Below, one piece after another: positions 8,308-17,428 of a stretch of DNA of 64,000 bases (position 1 is the stretch's first letter; each line of letters begins with the position of its first letter). The translations under genes and the position numbers were made by a program. Origin of the DNA: Bordetella parapertussis. GTDB taxonomy: Bacteria > Pseudomonadota > Gammaproteobacteria > Burkholderiales > Burkholderiaceae_D. The stretch covers positions 1-64,000 of the forward strand of contig CAMBFZ010000003.1 in the NCBI GenBank assembly GCA_945866125.1. Reading direction: 5' to 3'. The notes beneath the pieces are model-generated. The model worked only from the letters and a program-made list of their open reading frames with translations. It made no database searches and was not told the DNA's origin.

Positions 8308-9831
8308 TTATTTGGCAGGACGCGGATAGTGCGGCACAATCTGCGCATCGATGTTGACCCAGACACTCTTGGCCTGCGTGTATTCACGCATCACATCAAA
8401 GCCCATCTCGCGTCCATATCCGGACTGTCCGACCCCGCCAAATGGCGAACCCGGATTCACCCGCTTGTAGCAATTGATCCAGACCATGCCACTCTTGATC
8501 TCGCGTGCCATCAGATGGGCGCGCTGCAGATTGCGCGTCCATAGCCCGGCACCCAAGCCGTATTCGGTGCTGTTGGCAATCGCCAGCGCTTCCTCATCGG
8601 TCTTAAAGGTCAGCACCGTCACGAAGGGGCCAAATACCTCTTCTTGCGCGATGCGGTCTTCGGTGGACCGCGCCCGCACGATGGTGGGCTCGATGTAGCA
8701 GCCCGACGCTAACGCACCACCCGGCGCCTTGCCGCCGGTCAGCACCTCGCCGCCCTGCTCGCGCGCGATGTCAACATAGGACAGCACGCGGTCGCGATGC
8801 AGCGCGCTGGTGAGCGGGCCCATCTCGGTATCGGGATCAAGCGGATTACCGAGACGGATCGACTTGGCCAAGGCGGTAAATTTTTCCAGGAATTCTTCGG
8901 CGATGGATTCATGCAGCACCAGCCGCGCACCAGCGATGCAAGCCTGCCCCTGATTATGAAAAATCGCCCACGCCGCGCCATTGATCGCAGCTGGTAAAAA
9001 CGCATCCTCAAACACAATGTTGGCACCCTTGCCACCGAGCTCAAGCTGCACTTTTTTCAGGTTGCCGGCCGAGGCCTGCACGATGCGCCGACCGGTCGCC
9101 GTCGATCCGGTAAAAGCGATCTTGGCAATATCTTGATGCTCGGCGATGTACTGCCCCGCGACACTGCCCAAACCGGGCACCATGTTGACCACACCGTCGG
9201 GCATGCCGGCCTCCCGCATCAGCTCGGCAATCCGCAACGATGACAGCGGCGTAATCTCTGCCGGCTTCATTACCACGCAGTTGCCAGCGGCGAGTGCCGG
9301 TGCCATTTTCCAGCTGGTGAACATTAACGGAAAATTCCATGGCACCACCTGCCCCACGACCCCTAGTGCTTCGCGGCTGACGTAGTTTAAAAAGCCTGCT
9401 TCGACGGGCACCACATCGCCCTGAAATTTATCCGCCATGCCCCCAAAATATCGGTAGGTGACTGCGGTGCGCGGCACATCCAGGATCCGTGAGTCGCGGA
9501 TCGGATGGCCGGTGTCGAGCGACTCCAGCAGCGCGAGCTGTTCGGCATTGGCTTCGATCAGATCAGCGAGCTTTAACAAAATGCGACCGCGGTCCATTGC
9601 CGCCATACGCGACCATTTGGGAAAGGCGCGCTGCGCGGCCAGAATCGCTTTGTCGATATCGGCCTGACCCGCCATCGCCACCTGTGCGATTTCGCTATTG
9701 TCATGCGGGTTCAGTGTGGCCATGGTCGCGCCTGATTCAGCGTCGACAAATTTGCCATCGATAAAAAGCTTGGTGTGAATCACACCCTGCAAGGCAGCAG
9801 GAATGCTCGCCTTGGCGTTTTCTTGGTTCAT
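8308..9831 (-). CDS. pnpE: Aldehyde dehydrogenase, probably 4-hydroxymuconic semialdehyde dehydrogenase
   Basis: A 507-residue NAD(P)-dependent aldehyde dehydrogenase. PWNFPLMFTSWKMAPALAAGN forms the cofactor site, TGSTATGR the nucleotide loop, Glu264 (LELGGKG) the general base and Cys298 (NQGQACIAG) the nucleophile. Its place directly after the hydroquinone dioxygenase genes indicates the substrate: 4-hydroxymuconic semialdehyde, oxidised to maleylacetate. Family membership is certain; substrate assignment is from context. It follows the large dioxygenase subunit by 53 bases. Confidence 0.85.
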   Translation of the reverse strand: MNQENAKASIPAALQGVIHTKLFIDGKFVDAESGATMATLNPHDNSEIAQVAMAGQADIDKAILAAQRAFPKWSRMAAMDRGRILLKLADLIEANAEQLALLESLDTGHPIRDSRILDVPRTAVTYRYFGGMADKFQGDVVPVEAGFLNYVSREALGVVGQVVPWNFPLMFTSWKMAPALAAGNCVVMKPAEITPLSSLRIAELMREAGMPDGVVNMVPGLGSVAGQYIAEHQDIAKIAFTGSTATGRRIVQASAGNLKKVQLELGGKGANIVFEDAFLPAAINGAAWAIFHNQGQACIAGARLVLHESIAEEFLEKFTALAKSIRLGNPLDPDTEMGPLTSALHRDRVLSYVDIAREQGGEVLTGGKAPGGALASGCYIEPTIVRARSTEDRIAQEEVFGPFVTVLTFKTDEEALAIANSTEYGLGAGLWTRNLQRAHLMAREIKSGMVWINCYKRVNPGSPFGGVGQSGYGREMGFDVMREYTQAKSVWVNIDAQIVPHYPRPAK

Positions 9832-9884
9832 GCGGGCTCCCGGAGACGGGCTTTGTTGCCCGTCCCGATTTGGTCGTGAAAAAT

Positions 9885-10892
9885 TTAGAACTGCACCGGT
9901 ACTTCAGGCGATTCACCGTTCTGGATTTCATACACCAGACTTGGCGAGCCGTTTTCCCATACCAGCAGCATGGAGCGTTTTGGGCTGTAACCCTGATGAC
10001 GGCAGTAAGCAGGCATGGCAGCCATATCGCCGGCTTTCATGATCACGCGTGCCAGCGGCTTACCGGTATTTTTATCGGCGCAATCCCAATGAATTTCGTC
10101 GCACATCTGAAAAAACCATTCAACCCGGTCGTTGGCGTGCAAGATCGGCAAAATATGTTCTTCCGTCGTCGGGCACATGTAACTGTATTTGACGACCGAT
10201 GTAAACGACGGATTCCACGTCACCTGCGAACGGGACAAAAATGCAAACAGATTAAACGCATGGACCTCATTTTCAAAGCCCGGCTCCGGATGCAGCTCGG
10301 GCTGGTCTTGCGGCACATCGGCAAAGGCGCGATTGACGGGCGCACCGCGCGCATCAGTGCGCAAATTAAGGTCACCCTTCAAGCCCACACAACGGGTGGC
10401 GAGTTCGCGTTCACGCGTAATAGCGGCGCGGCTATTGCCGTTTTTGCGTCCATACGGTGTGCCGGTTTCCTGCGGCGCTGAGAACGGGTCGAAGCCGGCA
10501 TTGGTCCAGTCGTCGAGCATGGCCTCAAAGGTGGCTTTGATTTGCTCGGTGGGGAAGTTTTCCAGCAGATCGACGCCCGCTGCTTTCATGGTGCCGTTGT
10601 ACGAGCCGGCATACATGTCGACTGATTTGTAATGATTGAAGGTGCCAAAGACGGCATCAAAATTGACGCCGCCATAAAAAAATCCCCAGGCACAATCGCG
10701 CATCAGCGCGCGTAGAAAACTTCCAATGTCCATGGTGTGCGAGAGCGGACGGCCGTCGCGGGTATGCCAGCTGATATGCGCGAAATATTCATCGCGACGA
10801 AAACTAAAAGAGCCCAGCGTATAGGCTTTGTAGCCCATGACAGCGTCGGGTGCGGTAGCGATCACTTTGGCCAGATCGGCGGGTGCGTTCAT
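9885..10892 (-). CDS. pnpD: Hydroquinone 1,2-dioxygenase large (catalytic) subunit
   Basis: Start 10892 (MNAPADLAKV) has an AGGAGACACCAC leader, giving 335 residues; the frame extends further but without a ribosome site. The two-subunit hydroquinone dioxygenases (HapCD, PnpCD) bind Fe(II) through a His-x-Asn-x3-Glu set and a distant His. Here His252, Asn254, Glu258 (LHANDRVEW) and His299 (CRHQG) show the same spacing, as I recall it from the PnpCD structure. The reaction opens hydroquinone to 4-hydroxymuconic semialdehyde. The small-subunit gene lies 31 bases upstream. No monooxygenase producing hydroquinone is in the window. Confidence 0.85.
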   Translation of the reverse strand: MNAPADLAKVIATAPDAVMGYKAYTLGSFSFRRDEYFAHISWHTRDGRPLSHTMDIGSFLRALMRDCAWGFFYGGVNFDAVFGTFNHYKSVDMYAGSYNGTMKAAGVDLLENFPTEQIKATFEAMLDDWTNAGFDPFSAPQETGTPYGRKNGNSRAAITRERELATRCVGLKGDLNLRTDARGAPVNRAFADVPQDQPELHPEPGFENEVHAFNLFAFLSRSQVTWNPSFTSVVKYSYMCPTTEEHILPILHANDRVEWFFQMCDEIHWDCADKNTGKPLARVIMKAGDMAAMPAYCRHQGYSPKRSMLLVWENGSPSLVYEIQNGESPEVPVQF

Positions 10893-10923
10893 GTGGTGTC
10901 TCCTGATTTTTTTTGGCGAGGGC

Positions 10924-11430
10924 TTACGCGGTCTGGCAGATGTCGGCCCACTTCTCGACCGACAAATCACCCTTGCAGGTTTGCATCACCAGCACTCCCG
11001 GCGTGGCGCTCTTGAATTGATAAGCGGTGTTTTTGGGCAGCATGCCCTGATGGCCACGCTTCAATTTCATCCAACCCATTTTTGCACCCTGGGGTGTGCC
11101 GGCAACCAGCACCGCACCGTTCTTCTCGCTGTCCTTGACGATTTGCGCGGCATCGAGTTTGATCAGATGCACCTCGATTTCACCGTCCATCACCAGCGCA
11201 AACTCATCATGCGCGCAGGTGAACCAGGGTGATACGCCCTCGGCGCGCAAGGTTTCAAGTACGTAGATTTGGTTTTGCCCGAACACGATTTTTTCGTAGG
11301 GCGCGGCATTGTTCGCGATTTCAAAGCAATTCGAAAAAGCATAGTGCTTCACGTCGTCATCAATCGCCTGCACGCCGCCTTTTTCGTAAGATTGCAAGGA
11401 TGCGAATTTGGTCTCGTAAGTGACTGTCAT
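10924..11430 (-). CDS. pnpC: Hydroquinone 1,2-dioxygenase small subunit
   Basis: This is a 168-residue cupin-like protein without a signal peptide. Length, sequence character (WFTCAHDEFALVMDGEIEVHL near 70-90, GMLPKNTAYQF near 130) and pairing with a 335-residue partner match HapC/PnpC-type small subunits. Such subunits stabilise the iron-bearing large subunit in an alpha2beta2 enzyme. It is the first structural gene after the LysR gene, with a GGAGAC ribosome site and a leader holding three inverted repeats. Confidence 0.83.
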   Translation of the reverse strand: MTVTYETKFASLQSYEKGGVQAIDDDVKHYAFSNCFEIANNAAPYEKIVFGQNQIYVLETLRAEGVSPWFTCAHDEFALVMDGEIEVHLIKLDAAQIVKDSEKNGAVLVAGTPQGAKMGWMKLKRGHQGMLPKNTAYQFKSATPGVLVMQTCKGDLSVEKWADICQTA

Positions 11431-11472
11431 ACGGGTCTCCTGTCATTATGTTTTTTGTATTGTTCTGCCAGC

Positions 11473-11566
11473 TACCGTGGCGGTAACCTGTGGGGGCAGT
11501 GTAAGGAGGCAGTGCGCGGTTTACTAGAGGGTAAACGGCGACTTGTCTGTTCGCAAATCACGAACA
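11473..11566. promoter_or_regulatory. Putative LysR-type operator region with three inverted repeats
   Basis: Three short perfect inverted repeats lie between the regulator and the first dioxygenase gene. They are TACCG-N3-CGGTA at 11473-11485, GTTTAC-N6-GTAAAC at 11519-11536 and TGTTCG-N7-CGAACA at 11548-11566. Dyads of this kind, of T-N11-A style, are normal recognition and activation sites for LysR-type regulators. Their position about 40 to 140 bases before the small-subunit start suits aromatic-induced activation. Function is inferred. Confidence 0.55.
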
Positions 11567-11611
11567 ATGAGGCGCGTCAGAAGCTTACGAGGAAGGCCGG
11601 CTTAGCCCGTG

Positions 11612-12562
11612 CTAAACCAGTTGCGCTGGTTCTTGGCTGAGCCAGCCTTTGTCGATCAAGACCTGATCCCACACCGGCGTGCCAGCAAAGTGCTCCATTA
11701 GATGCTGAATGAATAACTGCAGTTTGACGCCGCGGCGGGAGGTGTGCGGATAAATGGCCGAGAGCCAAAATGAAGACAGCTGCCAATCTGTCAGCAGCGG
11801 TACCAACTCGCCCGAGACCAGATAGCGCGAGGCGACCAGGGTCGGGATGCACACCACGCCGGCGCCGGCGCAACCATACTCGGCTAGCAGATGCACGCTG
11901 TTGGTCAACATCGGTGGCTTGAGGTGCAGCGAGATGACTTCATGCCCGCGAAAAAAATCCCAACGATCACGGGTCTGATAGCCCGAGTAAAGACCGAGCC
12001 GGTGTTCATGCAAATTACGCGGATTGTCGGGCGCCCCGTACTGCGCGAGATAGGCCGGTGAGGCACAGAACACGCGCCGTACCGGAAACATCTTGCGCGC
12101 GATGAGCTCTTCGGAGGCGGGCGAAAAAATTTGCAGTGTGCAGTCGAAGCCTTCCTTGACCGGATCAATCACCGTGTCGGACACAAACAAGTCAACCTTA
12201 ATGGCCGGATGCAGTTGCTGAAATGCTTGCAGTTGCGCAGCCAGATGCCCAAGCACAAAGCCCGGTAAAGCGTGAATGCGCAGCTTGCCCTCAGGCGAGT
12301 GCTGGGTCTTGCGCATATCGTCGAGCAAGGCATTGGAGCGGCCGAGCAGTTCGGCGCAGTCTTTGACATAGGCCACACCCAATTCGGTTAGCTTGACCGA
12401 GCGCGTGGTGCGATGAAGCAGCGGTGCACCCACGTATTCTTCGAGCTGCTGCACCCGCGCCGTCACCACGGATTTTGCCACCCGCAGTTGCTGCGCAGCG
12501 GCGGCAAAACTGCCGGCGTCGGCCACGGCGACGAAAGCTTCGAGAGTGAGTAGGCGGTCCAT
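11612..12562 (-). CDS. LysR-type transcriptional regulator
   Basis: Start 12562 (MDRLLTLEAFVAVADAGSF) gives 316 residues and begins directly with the family's winged helix-turn-helix. The recognition segment is AAQQLRVAKSVVTARVQQLEEYVGAPLLHRTTR. A periplasmic-binding-like effector domain occupies about 90-300. It is oriented with the hydroquinone genes rather than divergently. It most likely activates them in response to an aromatic inducer, like PnpR. The effector is not evident from sequence. Confidence 0.88.
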   Translation of the reverse strand: MDRLLTLEAFVAVADAGSFAAAAQQLRVAKSVVTARVQQLEEYVGAPLLHRTTRSVKLTELGVAYVKDCAELLGRSNALLDDMRKTQHSPEGKLRIHALPGFVLGHLAAQLQAFQQLHPAIKVDLFVSDTVIDPVKEGFDCTLQIFSPASEELIARKMFPVRRVFCASPAYLAQYGAPDNPRNLHEHRLGLYSGYQTRDRWDFFRGHEVISLHLKPPMLTNSVHLLAEYGCAGAGVVCIPTLVASRYLVSGELVPLLTDWQLSSFWLSAIYPHTSRRGVKLQLFIQHLMEHFAGTPVWDQVLIDKGWLSQEPAQLV

Positions 12563-12764
12563 GAGAGTGTGAATCGGCAGCGCAGAGGTCAACGCACCGA
12601 TTCGCTGTGCGACAAATTTTAATTCTTTGGATTATTGCATAACGCCCCCCCGCGACCGGCGCAATGCCTGCGTTCGCGCCAGTAGTCCGGCATAAAGCGA
12701 CCTCTAACGATATTTTCTTGTTAATATTCGGCAGCAGTTTTACCCAAACTTAATACGGTCACCC

Positions 12765-14207
12765 ATGAGCTTCCTACGTTTTGTTCTGCCTTTTTTGATC
12801 GGCGTCGCCCTGATGTCGCCGGCCGCCGCTTCCGACGCAATGCAAAGACTCGACCTGACTAGTCATTGGGTGGGTCCGTTGTCATTGGTACTTTTTTTTG
12901 CTGCCTATTTATTGGTGATGGCCGAGGAGTTTACGCACCTGCGCAAGTCCAAACCGGCGATGCTTGCGGCCGGGATTATCTGGGCGCTCATTGGCTGGGC
13001 CTACGTAGACCAGGGCATTCCCCATGCTGCCGAAATCGCGGTGCGTCATAACCTTCTCGAGTACGCAGAACTCATGCTGTTTCTGATGGTCGCCATGACT
13101 TACATCAATGCGATGGACGAGCGGTATGTGTTTGAGGCACTGCGCTCGTGGCTAGTGCGCAAAGGCTTTAGTTTGCGCACGCTATTTTGGGTAACGGGCG
13201 GTTTGGCATTTCTAATCTCCCCGCTCGCCGACAATATGACCACAGCGCTACTGATGGCGGCGGTCGTCACCGCAGTCGCGGGCACGAATCACCCTTTCAT
13301 TTTGCTAGGCTGCATCAATATCGTTATTGCTGCCAACGCGGGCGGTGCATTTAGTCCGTTTGGCGACATCACGACGCTCATGGTTTGGCAAAAAAACATC
13401 CAGGCTACTAACGGTCCCATCACCTTCTGGACCTTCTTCGTACTCTTTATTCCTGCCGTGATCAATTGGCTGGTGCCGGCCATCGCGATGCATTTTGCCG
13501 TCCCGAAGGGCCGCCCAGCTGGGGGTGCCGGACATGTCCGCATGAAGCGAGGGGGGCTGGTCGTGGTAATCCTGTTTCTGGTAACGATTGTGATGGCCGT
13601 TGGTTTCCATAATTTTCTACAACTACCGCCTGTGCTTGGGATGTTAACCGGCATGTCGCTTCTCAAACTATTCTCTTTCCATCTCAAGCGTACTGGCGAA
13701 GTGCACCGTGAGCATCACCATGAGTTTGCCGTCGGACAGGAGCCCATGAATCTTGACAGCGGCGTTCCATTCGACATTTTTCGCAGCGTCGCTCGGGTCG
13801 AGTGGGACACGCTATTTTTCTTTTATGGCGTCGTGCTATGCGTGGGAGGCCTCGGCTTTATTGGCTACCTCAGCATGCTGTCAGAAACCATGTATCTCGG
13901 CTGGGGCGCAACTGCTGCCAATATCGCCATTGGCGTCATCTCTGCAGTGATTGACAACATTCCTGTGATGTTTGCGGTGCTCACAATGATGCCGGACATG
14001 TCGATTGGTCAGTGGATGCTTGTGACACTGACTGCCGGTGTCGGTGGGTCGCTGCTGTCGATTGGCTCGGCCGCGGGCGTGGCACTGATGGGGCAGGCGC
14101 GCGATATCTATACCTTCTTTGGCCATCTGAAATGGCTGCCGGCAATCGCAGCCGGCTATGTCGCCAGCATCCTGGCACATCGTTATTTGAACGCCGCGCT
14201 GTTTTAG
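12765..14207 (+). CDS. nhaD: Na+/H+ antiporter, NhaD type
   Basis: The 480-residue integral membrane protein has a cleavable-looking N-terminus (residues 1-22, ending AAAS) and about twelve hydrophobic segments. NhaD-like motifs include SPLADNMTTALLMAAVV near 150, NAGGAFSPFGDITTLMVW near 195 and VISAVIDNIPVMFAV near 400. The buried acidic residues expected for ion exchange sit in these. A polar linker rich in His and Glu is at about 310-330. It would exchange cytoplasmic Na+ or Li+ for protons. It stands alone, divergent from the LysR gene and convergent with fliJ. Confidence 0.9.
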   Translation: MSFLRFVLPFLIGVALMSPAAASDAMQRLDLTSHWVGPLSLVLFFAAYLLVMAEEFTHLRKSKPAMLAAGIIWALIGWAYVDQGIPHAAEIAVRHNLLEYAELMLFLMVAMTYINAMDERYVFEALRSWLVRKGFSLRTLFWVTGGLAFLISPLADNMTTALLMAAVVTAVAGTNHPFILLGCINIVIAANAGGAFSPFGDITTLMVWQKNIQATNGPITFWTFFVLFIPAVINWLVPAIAMHFAVPKGRPAGGAGHVRMKRGGLVVVILFLVTIVMAVGFHNFLQLPPVLGMLTGMSLLKLFSFHLKRTGEVHREHHHEFAVGQEPMNLDSGVPFDIFRSVARVEWDTLFFFYGVVLCVGGLGFIGYLSMLSETMYLGWGATAANIAIGVISAVIDNIPVMFAVLTMMPDMSIGQWMLVTLTAGVGGSLLSIGSAAGVALMGQARDIYTFFGHLKWLPAIAAGYVASILAHRYLNAALF

Positions 14208-14235
14208 CAACCACAGGCCCGCTGCATCCGACCGT

Positions 14236-14257
14236 CGCCCCGACAAAAATCGGGGCG
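14236..14257. terminator. Bidirectional hairpin between nhaD and fliJ
   Basis: A perfect 8-base stem (CGCCCCGA / TCGGGGCG) with a 6-base loop CAAAAA lies between two convergent genes. There is no T tract on either strand, so it may block read-through or protect 3' ends rather than be a full intrinsic terminator. Confidence 0.55.
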
Positions 14258-14271
14258 TGCCGGCGTCCGGT

Positions 14272-14703
14272 TTAGCGCAAATTAAACGACGCAATCCCCA
14301 CGGCATCGATCTCTTTTTGTTCGCGTTTTTTAATCAGCTCGGCACGGTTGCGCGCCTCGCGAGTGACCATGGATTCCATTTTGGCGTGCTCGCGTTGCGC
14401 ATCGGCCCAGGCCTTCTTGGCGGCTTCCAGTGCGCCTCGCGCCGCATCAAGCTGGTCAAACACGCGCTGACCCAAGCCCTGTAAATGTTCAAGAAACTGA
14501 CGATAGGCGATATTGTCGGCAATCATGTGCGCCTCTTTTTGGGCGCTGGCATAGCGTGCAATGTAGTCATCGCGCAGTTTGTCGATATGCGCCAAACTGC
14601 CCTCGAGCTGCGCCACGCGCGCGCGCGCCTGTATCACCGCAGCCTGCGCGTCATTGGCGGCCGTATTGGCCCGGCCTGATAAAACGGTCCAGCAGTTTTG
14701 CAT
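14272..14703 (-). CDS. fliJ: Flagellar export protein FliJ
   Basis: The 143-residue, highly charged protein is helical throughout. Heptad-like Ala/Glu/Arg/Gln content and its place directly after fliI identify it as FliJ, the central stalk and chaperone-escort component of the flagellar ATPase. The start ATG at 14703 is the first after an in-frame stop. The first 12 residues differ from the usual FliJ opening, so the exact start is uncertain. It is the last gene of the fli operon. Confidence 0.85.
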   Translation of the reverse strand: MQNCWTVLSGRANTAANDAQAAVIQARARVAQLEGSLAHIDKLRDDYIARYASAQKEAHMIADNIAYRQFLEHLQGLGQRVFDQLDAARGALEAAKKAWADAQREHAKMESMVTREARNRAELIKKREQKEIDAVGIASFNLR

Positions 14704-14742
14704 GCGTTATCCGTTATCGCTTAGCGTTATGGGTCGGTTGCA

Positions 14743-16065
14743 TCAAGCGCCCAGCAAGGCTTTGATTTCTTTGCGGGTCGTCGCAAAGTCTGTGCTGGTG
14801 TGCATGTCTTGTCGTAAAAACTGCTCGAGCTGCTGACGTAATTGAATCGCCTCATCAATCTCAGCGTTCGAACCGGCTTCATAAGCCCCCACCGAAATCA
14901 AATCCTGATTTTGCTGATACAAAGACCAGAGCCGACGAAAACGATTCGCCATTTTCAGGTCAGTCGGATCAAGCAGGTTTTGCATCACCCGCGAGATTGA
15001 GCCATTCAAATCGATCGCCGGATAATGCGCCGCATCAGCCAGCTTGCGCGACAACATCACCTGACCATCCAGCGAGGCCCGTGCAATATCCACAATCGGA
15101 TCTTGCGCATCATCGCCCTCCGCCAGCACCGTATAGATTGCCGTAATCGAGCCATAACCGTGGCGCCCTACCCCGGTTCGTTCAATCAGATTTGGCAGCA
15201 ACGCAAACACCGAAGGCGGATAGCCCTTCGCCGTCGGTGGCTCACCAATCGCCAACCCAATCTCGCGCTGTGCATGGGCGACACGCGTTAGGCTGTCCAT
15301 CAGCATCAATACATTTTTGCCCTGATCACGAAAATATTCCGCAATCACATGCGTCAAATGCGTGGCCTTGAGTCGCAACACTGGCGACACATTGGCAGGT
15401 GCCGCCACCACTACCGACTTGGCACGACCTTCGGGGCCCAGCACTTCATTAATAAATGCCTGGACCTCGCGACCACGCTCGCCGATCAAGCCAATCACCA
15501 CCACATCGGCTTTGGTAAAACGCGTGAGCATGCCTAACAAAATACTTTTTCCCACGCCAGAGCCGGCGATCAAGCCAATCCGCTGACCGCGTCCCATCGT
15601 GAGCAAACCATTAATCGCCTTGACACCGACATCAAGTACCTGATTGATCGGGCCGCGTTCCATCGGATTAATCGGCAGGCCCAATAAAGCCAGAGTATCC
15701 GGGCAGTCCGGTGGCGGCATGCCATCGAGCGGCTCACCGCGCGCGTCAATCACACGCCCCAGCAAAGCCGAACCCAGACGCGCCTCGGAAGAATTACTGA
15801 CTACCCGCACCGTCGCACCCGGGGCAATCCCCACCGGATCAGTAAAGGGCATCAGATACAGCGTTTGATCATTAAAACCCACCACTTCAGCGGCGAGCTT
15901 ATGGTCACCGCTACCGTCGATTTCGCAATAGGCACCAAGCGGCGCCATGATGCCGCGCGCCTCAAGCGTCATGCCAACCAAACGCACCAGGGTGCCGGTA
16001 TGACAGGCCGGTGGCGTACGAGTCTGCGCAATAAGACGATCAGCGACCGAGCCGTAATCAGGCAT
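14743..16065 (-). CDS. fliI: Flagellum-specific ATPase FliI
   Basis: Start 16065 (MPDYGSVADR) overlaps the fliH stop and gives 440 residues, normal for FliI. Walker A is GSGVGKS at about 168-174. ERGREVQAF and LLMDSLTRVAHAQREIGLA (Walker B and following) match the F1-beta-like type III ATPases. It forms a hexamer at the base of the export gate, energised by ATP and held by FliH. The frame is open to 16095 within fliH, but the coupled internal ATG is preferred. Confidence 0.93.
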   Translation of the reverse strand: MPDYGSVADRLIAQTRTPPACHTGTLVRLVGMTLEARGIMAPLGAYCEIDGSGDHKLAAEVVGFNDQTLYLMPFTDPVGIAPGATVRVVSNSSEARLGSALLGRVIDARGEPLDGMPPPDCPDTLALLGLPINPMERGPINQVLDVGVKAINGLLTMGRGQRIGLIAGSGVGKSILLGMLTRFTKADVVVIGLIGERGREVQAFINEVLGPEGRAKSVVVAAPANVSPVLRLKATHLTHVIAEYFRDQGKNVLMLMDSLTRVAHAQREIGLAIGEPPTAKGYPPSVFALLPNLIERTGVGRHGYGSITAIYTVLAEGDDAQDPIVDIARASLDGQVMLSRKLADAAHYPAIDLNGSISRVMQNLLDPTDLKMANRFRRLWSLYQQNQDLISVGAYEAGSNAEIDEAIQLRQQLEQFLRQDMHTSTDFATTRKEIKALLGA

Positions 16066-17428
16066 GGTCACCGTCGCCCTGGGCCTCGACTGCATCAGCC
16101 ATCATCTCAACCGTGGAGTCGGAAGGTGTTGGCGCAGCGACGTCTTTTGCAGTGACGTCCTGCACCGTCTGGCGCGGCCCACTGCCGCTCTCAAGCCGGG
16201 CCGACAAGCTTGTTCCCGGCCCATTACGCCAACCTGCAGCCGGTGGCTGGGCCAGTGACTTGCCCAAGCCTTCGATACGACGTTCAATCAGATCTTCCAC
16301 CACGCTCCCATCGAGCGAGACGCGCACGCTGCCACGCTTTAAGGCGGTGTTGGAACGCAGGGTCATGCTGTCGCCCAATTGCGCCACTAAGGGGCGATAG
16401 AGTTCGAGATCGTCAGGATTTAACTGGACCATCACAACTTTCTCACCAGAGCCCGCCATCTCGCGCAAAGCGTTGTCAACCAAACGAGAGATCGCCAGAC
16501 CAGATTGTGTCAACTCGCCGCGTACCAATTGCTCGGCCAGATGCAGGGCGAGTTTGTGCAAGGGCTCAAACAAAGCGTCGCTGTCATTGGCGAGTTCTTG
16601 CACACCAGCGTTTAATTTTTGTAGTGCCTCGATCTGGGTATCGTGTTCTTTTTTGAGTTCGCTTTGCGCCTGCGCATAGCCGGCATCAAACCCTTCCTCG
16701 CGGGCGGCGGCGCGCGCTTCTTCGCGAGCCGCGTCCAGCAGCGCTGTCATGGCTTCGCTGGAGAGGTCTGGCGTGGCTGCCACTTCTTCCGGCTCCGCTT
16801 GCGCGTCTGCCAGGGCTTCTACTGCTATTTCAAGTTCAGTGTCAGTGTCAACTGTGGCCGCGTCGTCGATCTCATCGATCTCATTCATCGCCTCTTGCGC
16901 AGAGGCGGCAATGACATCGTCCTGCTCTGTCTCCGTCTCTATTTCTGTGTCTGTCTCTATCCCTGTGTCCGCATCTGCGTCGGCCTGCAACTCAGCATCC
17001 ATCTCAGCGTGCACCACCTCCCTATTTTCATCAGCATGCTGTGCATCGGTGTCCGCCTCATCCTGCCCGGCGTCGGCCATGATGGTGGTTTGTTCTTCCT
17101 CTGCCTGTGTGAGATCGGTATCAGTGGTGGGCTTAGGTGCCGCCGCCGTTGTCTCACCTGCGAGCGACCCGGTTGCATGTGCCCTAAAGCTGGTTTGGGG
17201 CCCAAGACCGGTTTGCGCATTGAATTGAAACGCACTTGGTGCGCGTTCTCCTTTGTCGCCGATTGCGCTTGCGACAAAGCTTTTGGCGCTGCGACCATCG
17301 GCGGTGGCCGAAAAAGTCTCGGCCTCTTTGCGCATGAGATTTTGCATCGCAAAAGGATTGTTGACCGTATCGAACATCAGATTCGGCAACCACTCTTTGT
17401 CCGGCTTGGCGCTGCTTAGTTCAGACAA
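16058..17428 (-). CDS. fliH: Flagellar assembly protein FliH with a long acidic insertion
   Basis: The 456-residue frame opens with TTG overlapping the fliG stop; an ATG at 17377 is an alternative. The C-terminal 230 residues look like normal FliH: an AREEARAAAREEGFDAGYAQ small-residue helix, then the conserved domain (LALHLAEQLVRGEL to VEDLIERRIEGLGK). Residues about 98-225 are an Asp/Glu/Ala/Thr-rich low-complexity stretch that nearly doubles the usual length. FliH dimers regulate FliI and dock it at the C-ring. The C-terminal 55 residues also extend past the conserved part. Confidence 0.88.
   Translation of the reverse strand: MSELSSAKPDKEWLPNLMFDTVNNPFAMQNLMRKEAETFSATADGRSAKSFVASAIGDKGERAPSAFQFNAQTGLGPQTSFRAHATGSLAGETTAAAPKPTTDTDLTQAEEEQTTIMADAGQDEADTDAQHADENREVVHAEMDAELQADADADTGIETDTEIETETEQDDVIAASAQEAMNEIDEIDDAATVDTDTELEIAVEALADAQAEPEEVAATPDLSSEAMTALLDAAREEARAAAREEGFDAGYAQAQSELKKEHDTQIEALQKLNAGVQELANDSDALFEPLHKLALHLAEQLVRGELTQSGLAISRLVDNALREMAGSGEKVVMVQLNPDDLELYRPLVAQLGDSMTLRSNTALKRGSVRVSLDGSVVEDLIERRIEGLGKSLAQPPAAGWRNGPGTSLSARLESGSGPRQTVQDVTAKDVAAPTPSDSTVEMMADAVEAQGDGDHA

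Noticed and set aside
12593..12764. Possible ion-sensing riboswitch upstream of nhaD
   Set aside because: No convincing conserved stem pattern could be assigned by eye; a covariance-model search would be needed.
16643..17419. Long plus-strand open frame (258 codons) opposite fliH
   Set aside because: It mirrors the low-complexity acidic region of fliH, has no family resemblance, and the minus-strand gene fits the operon.
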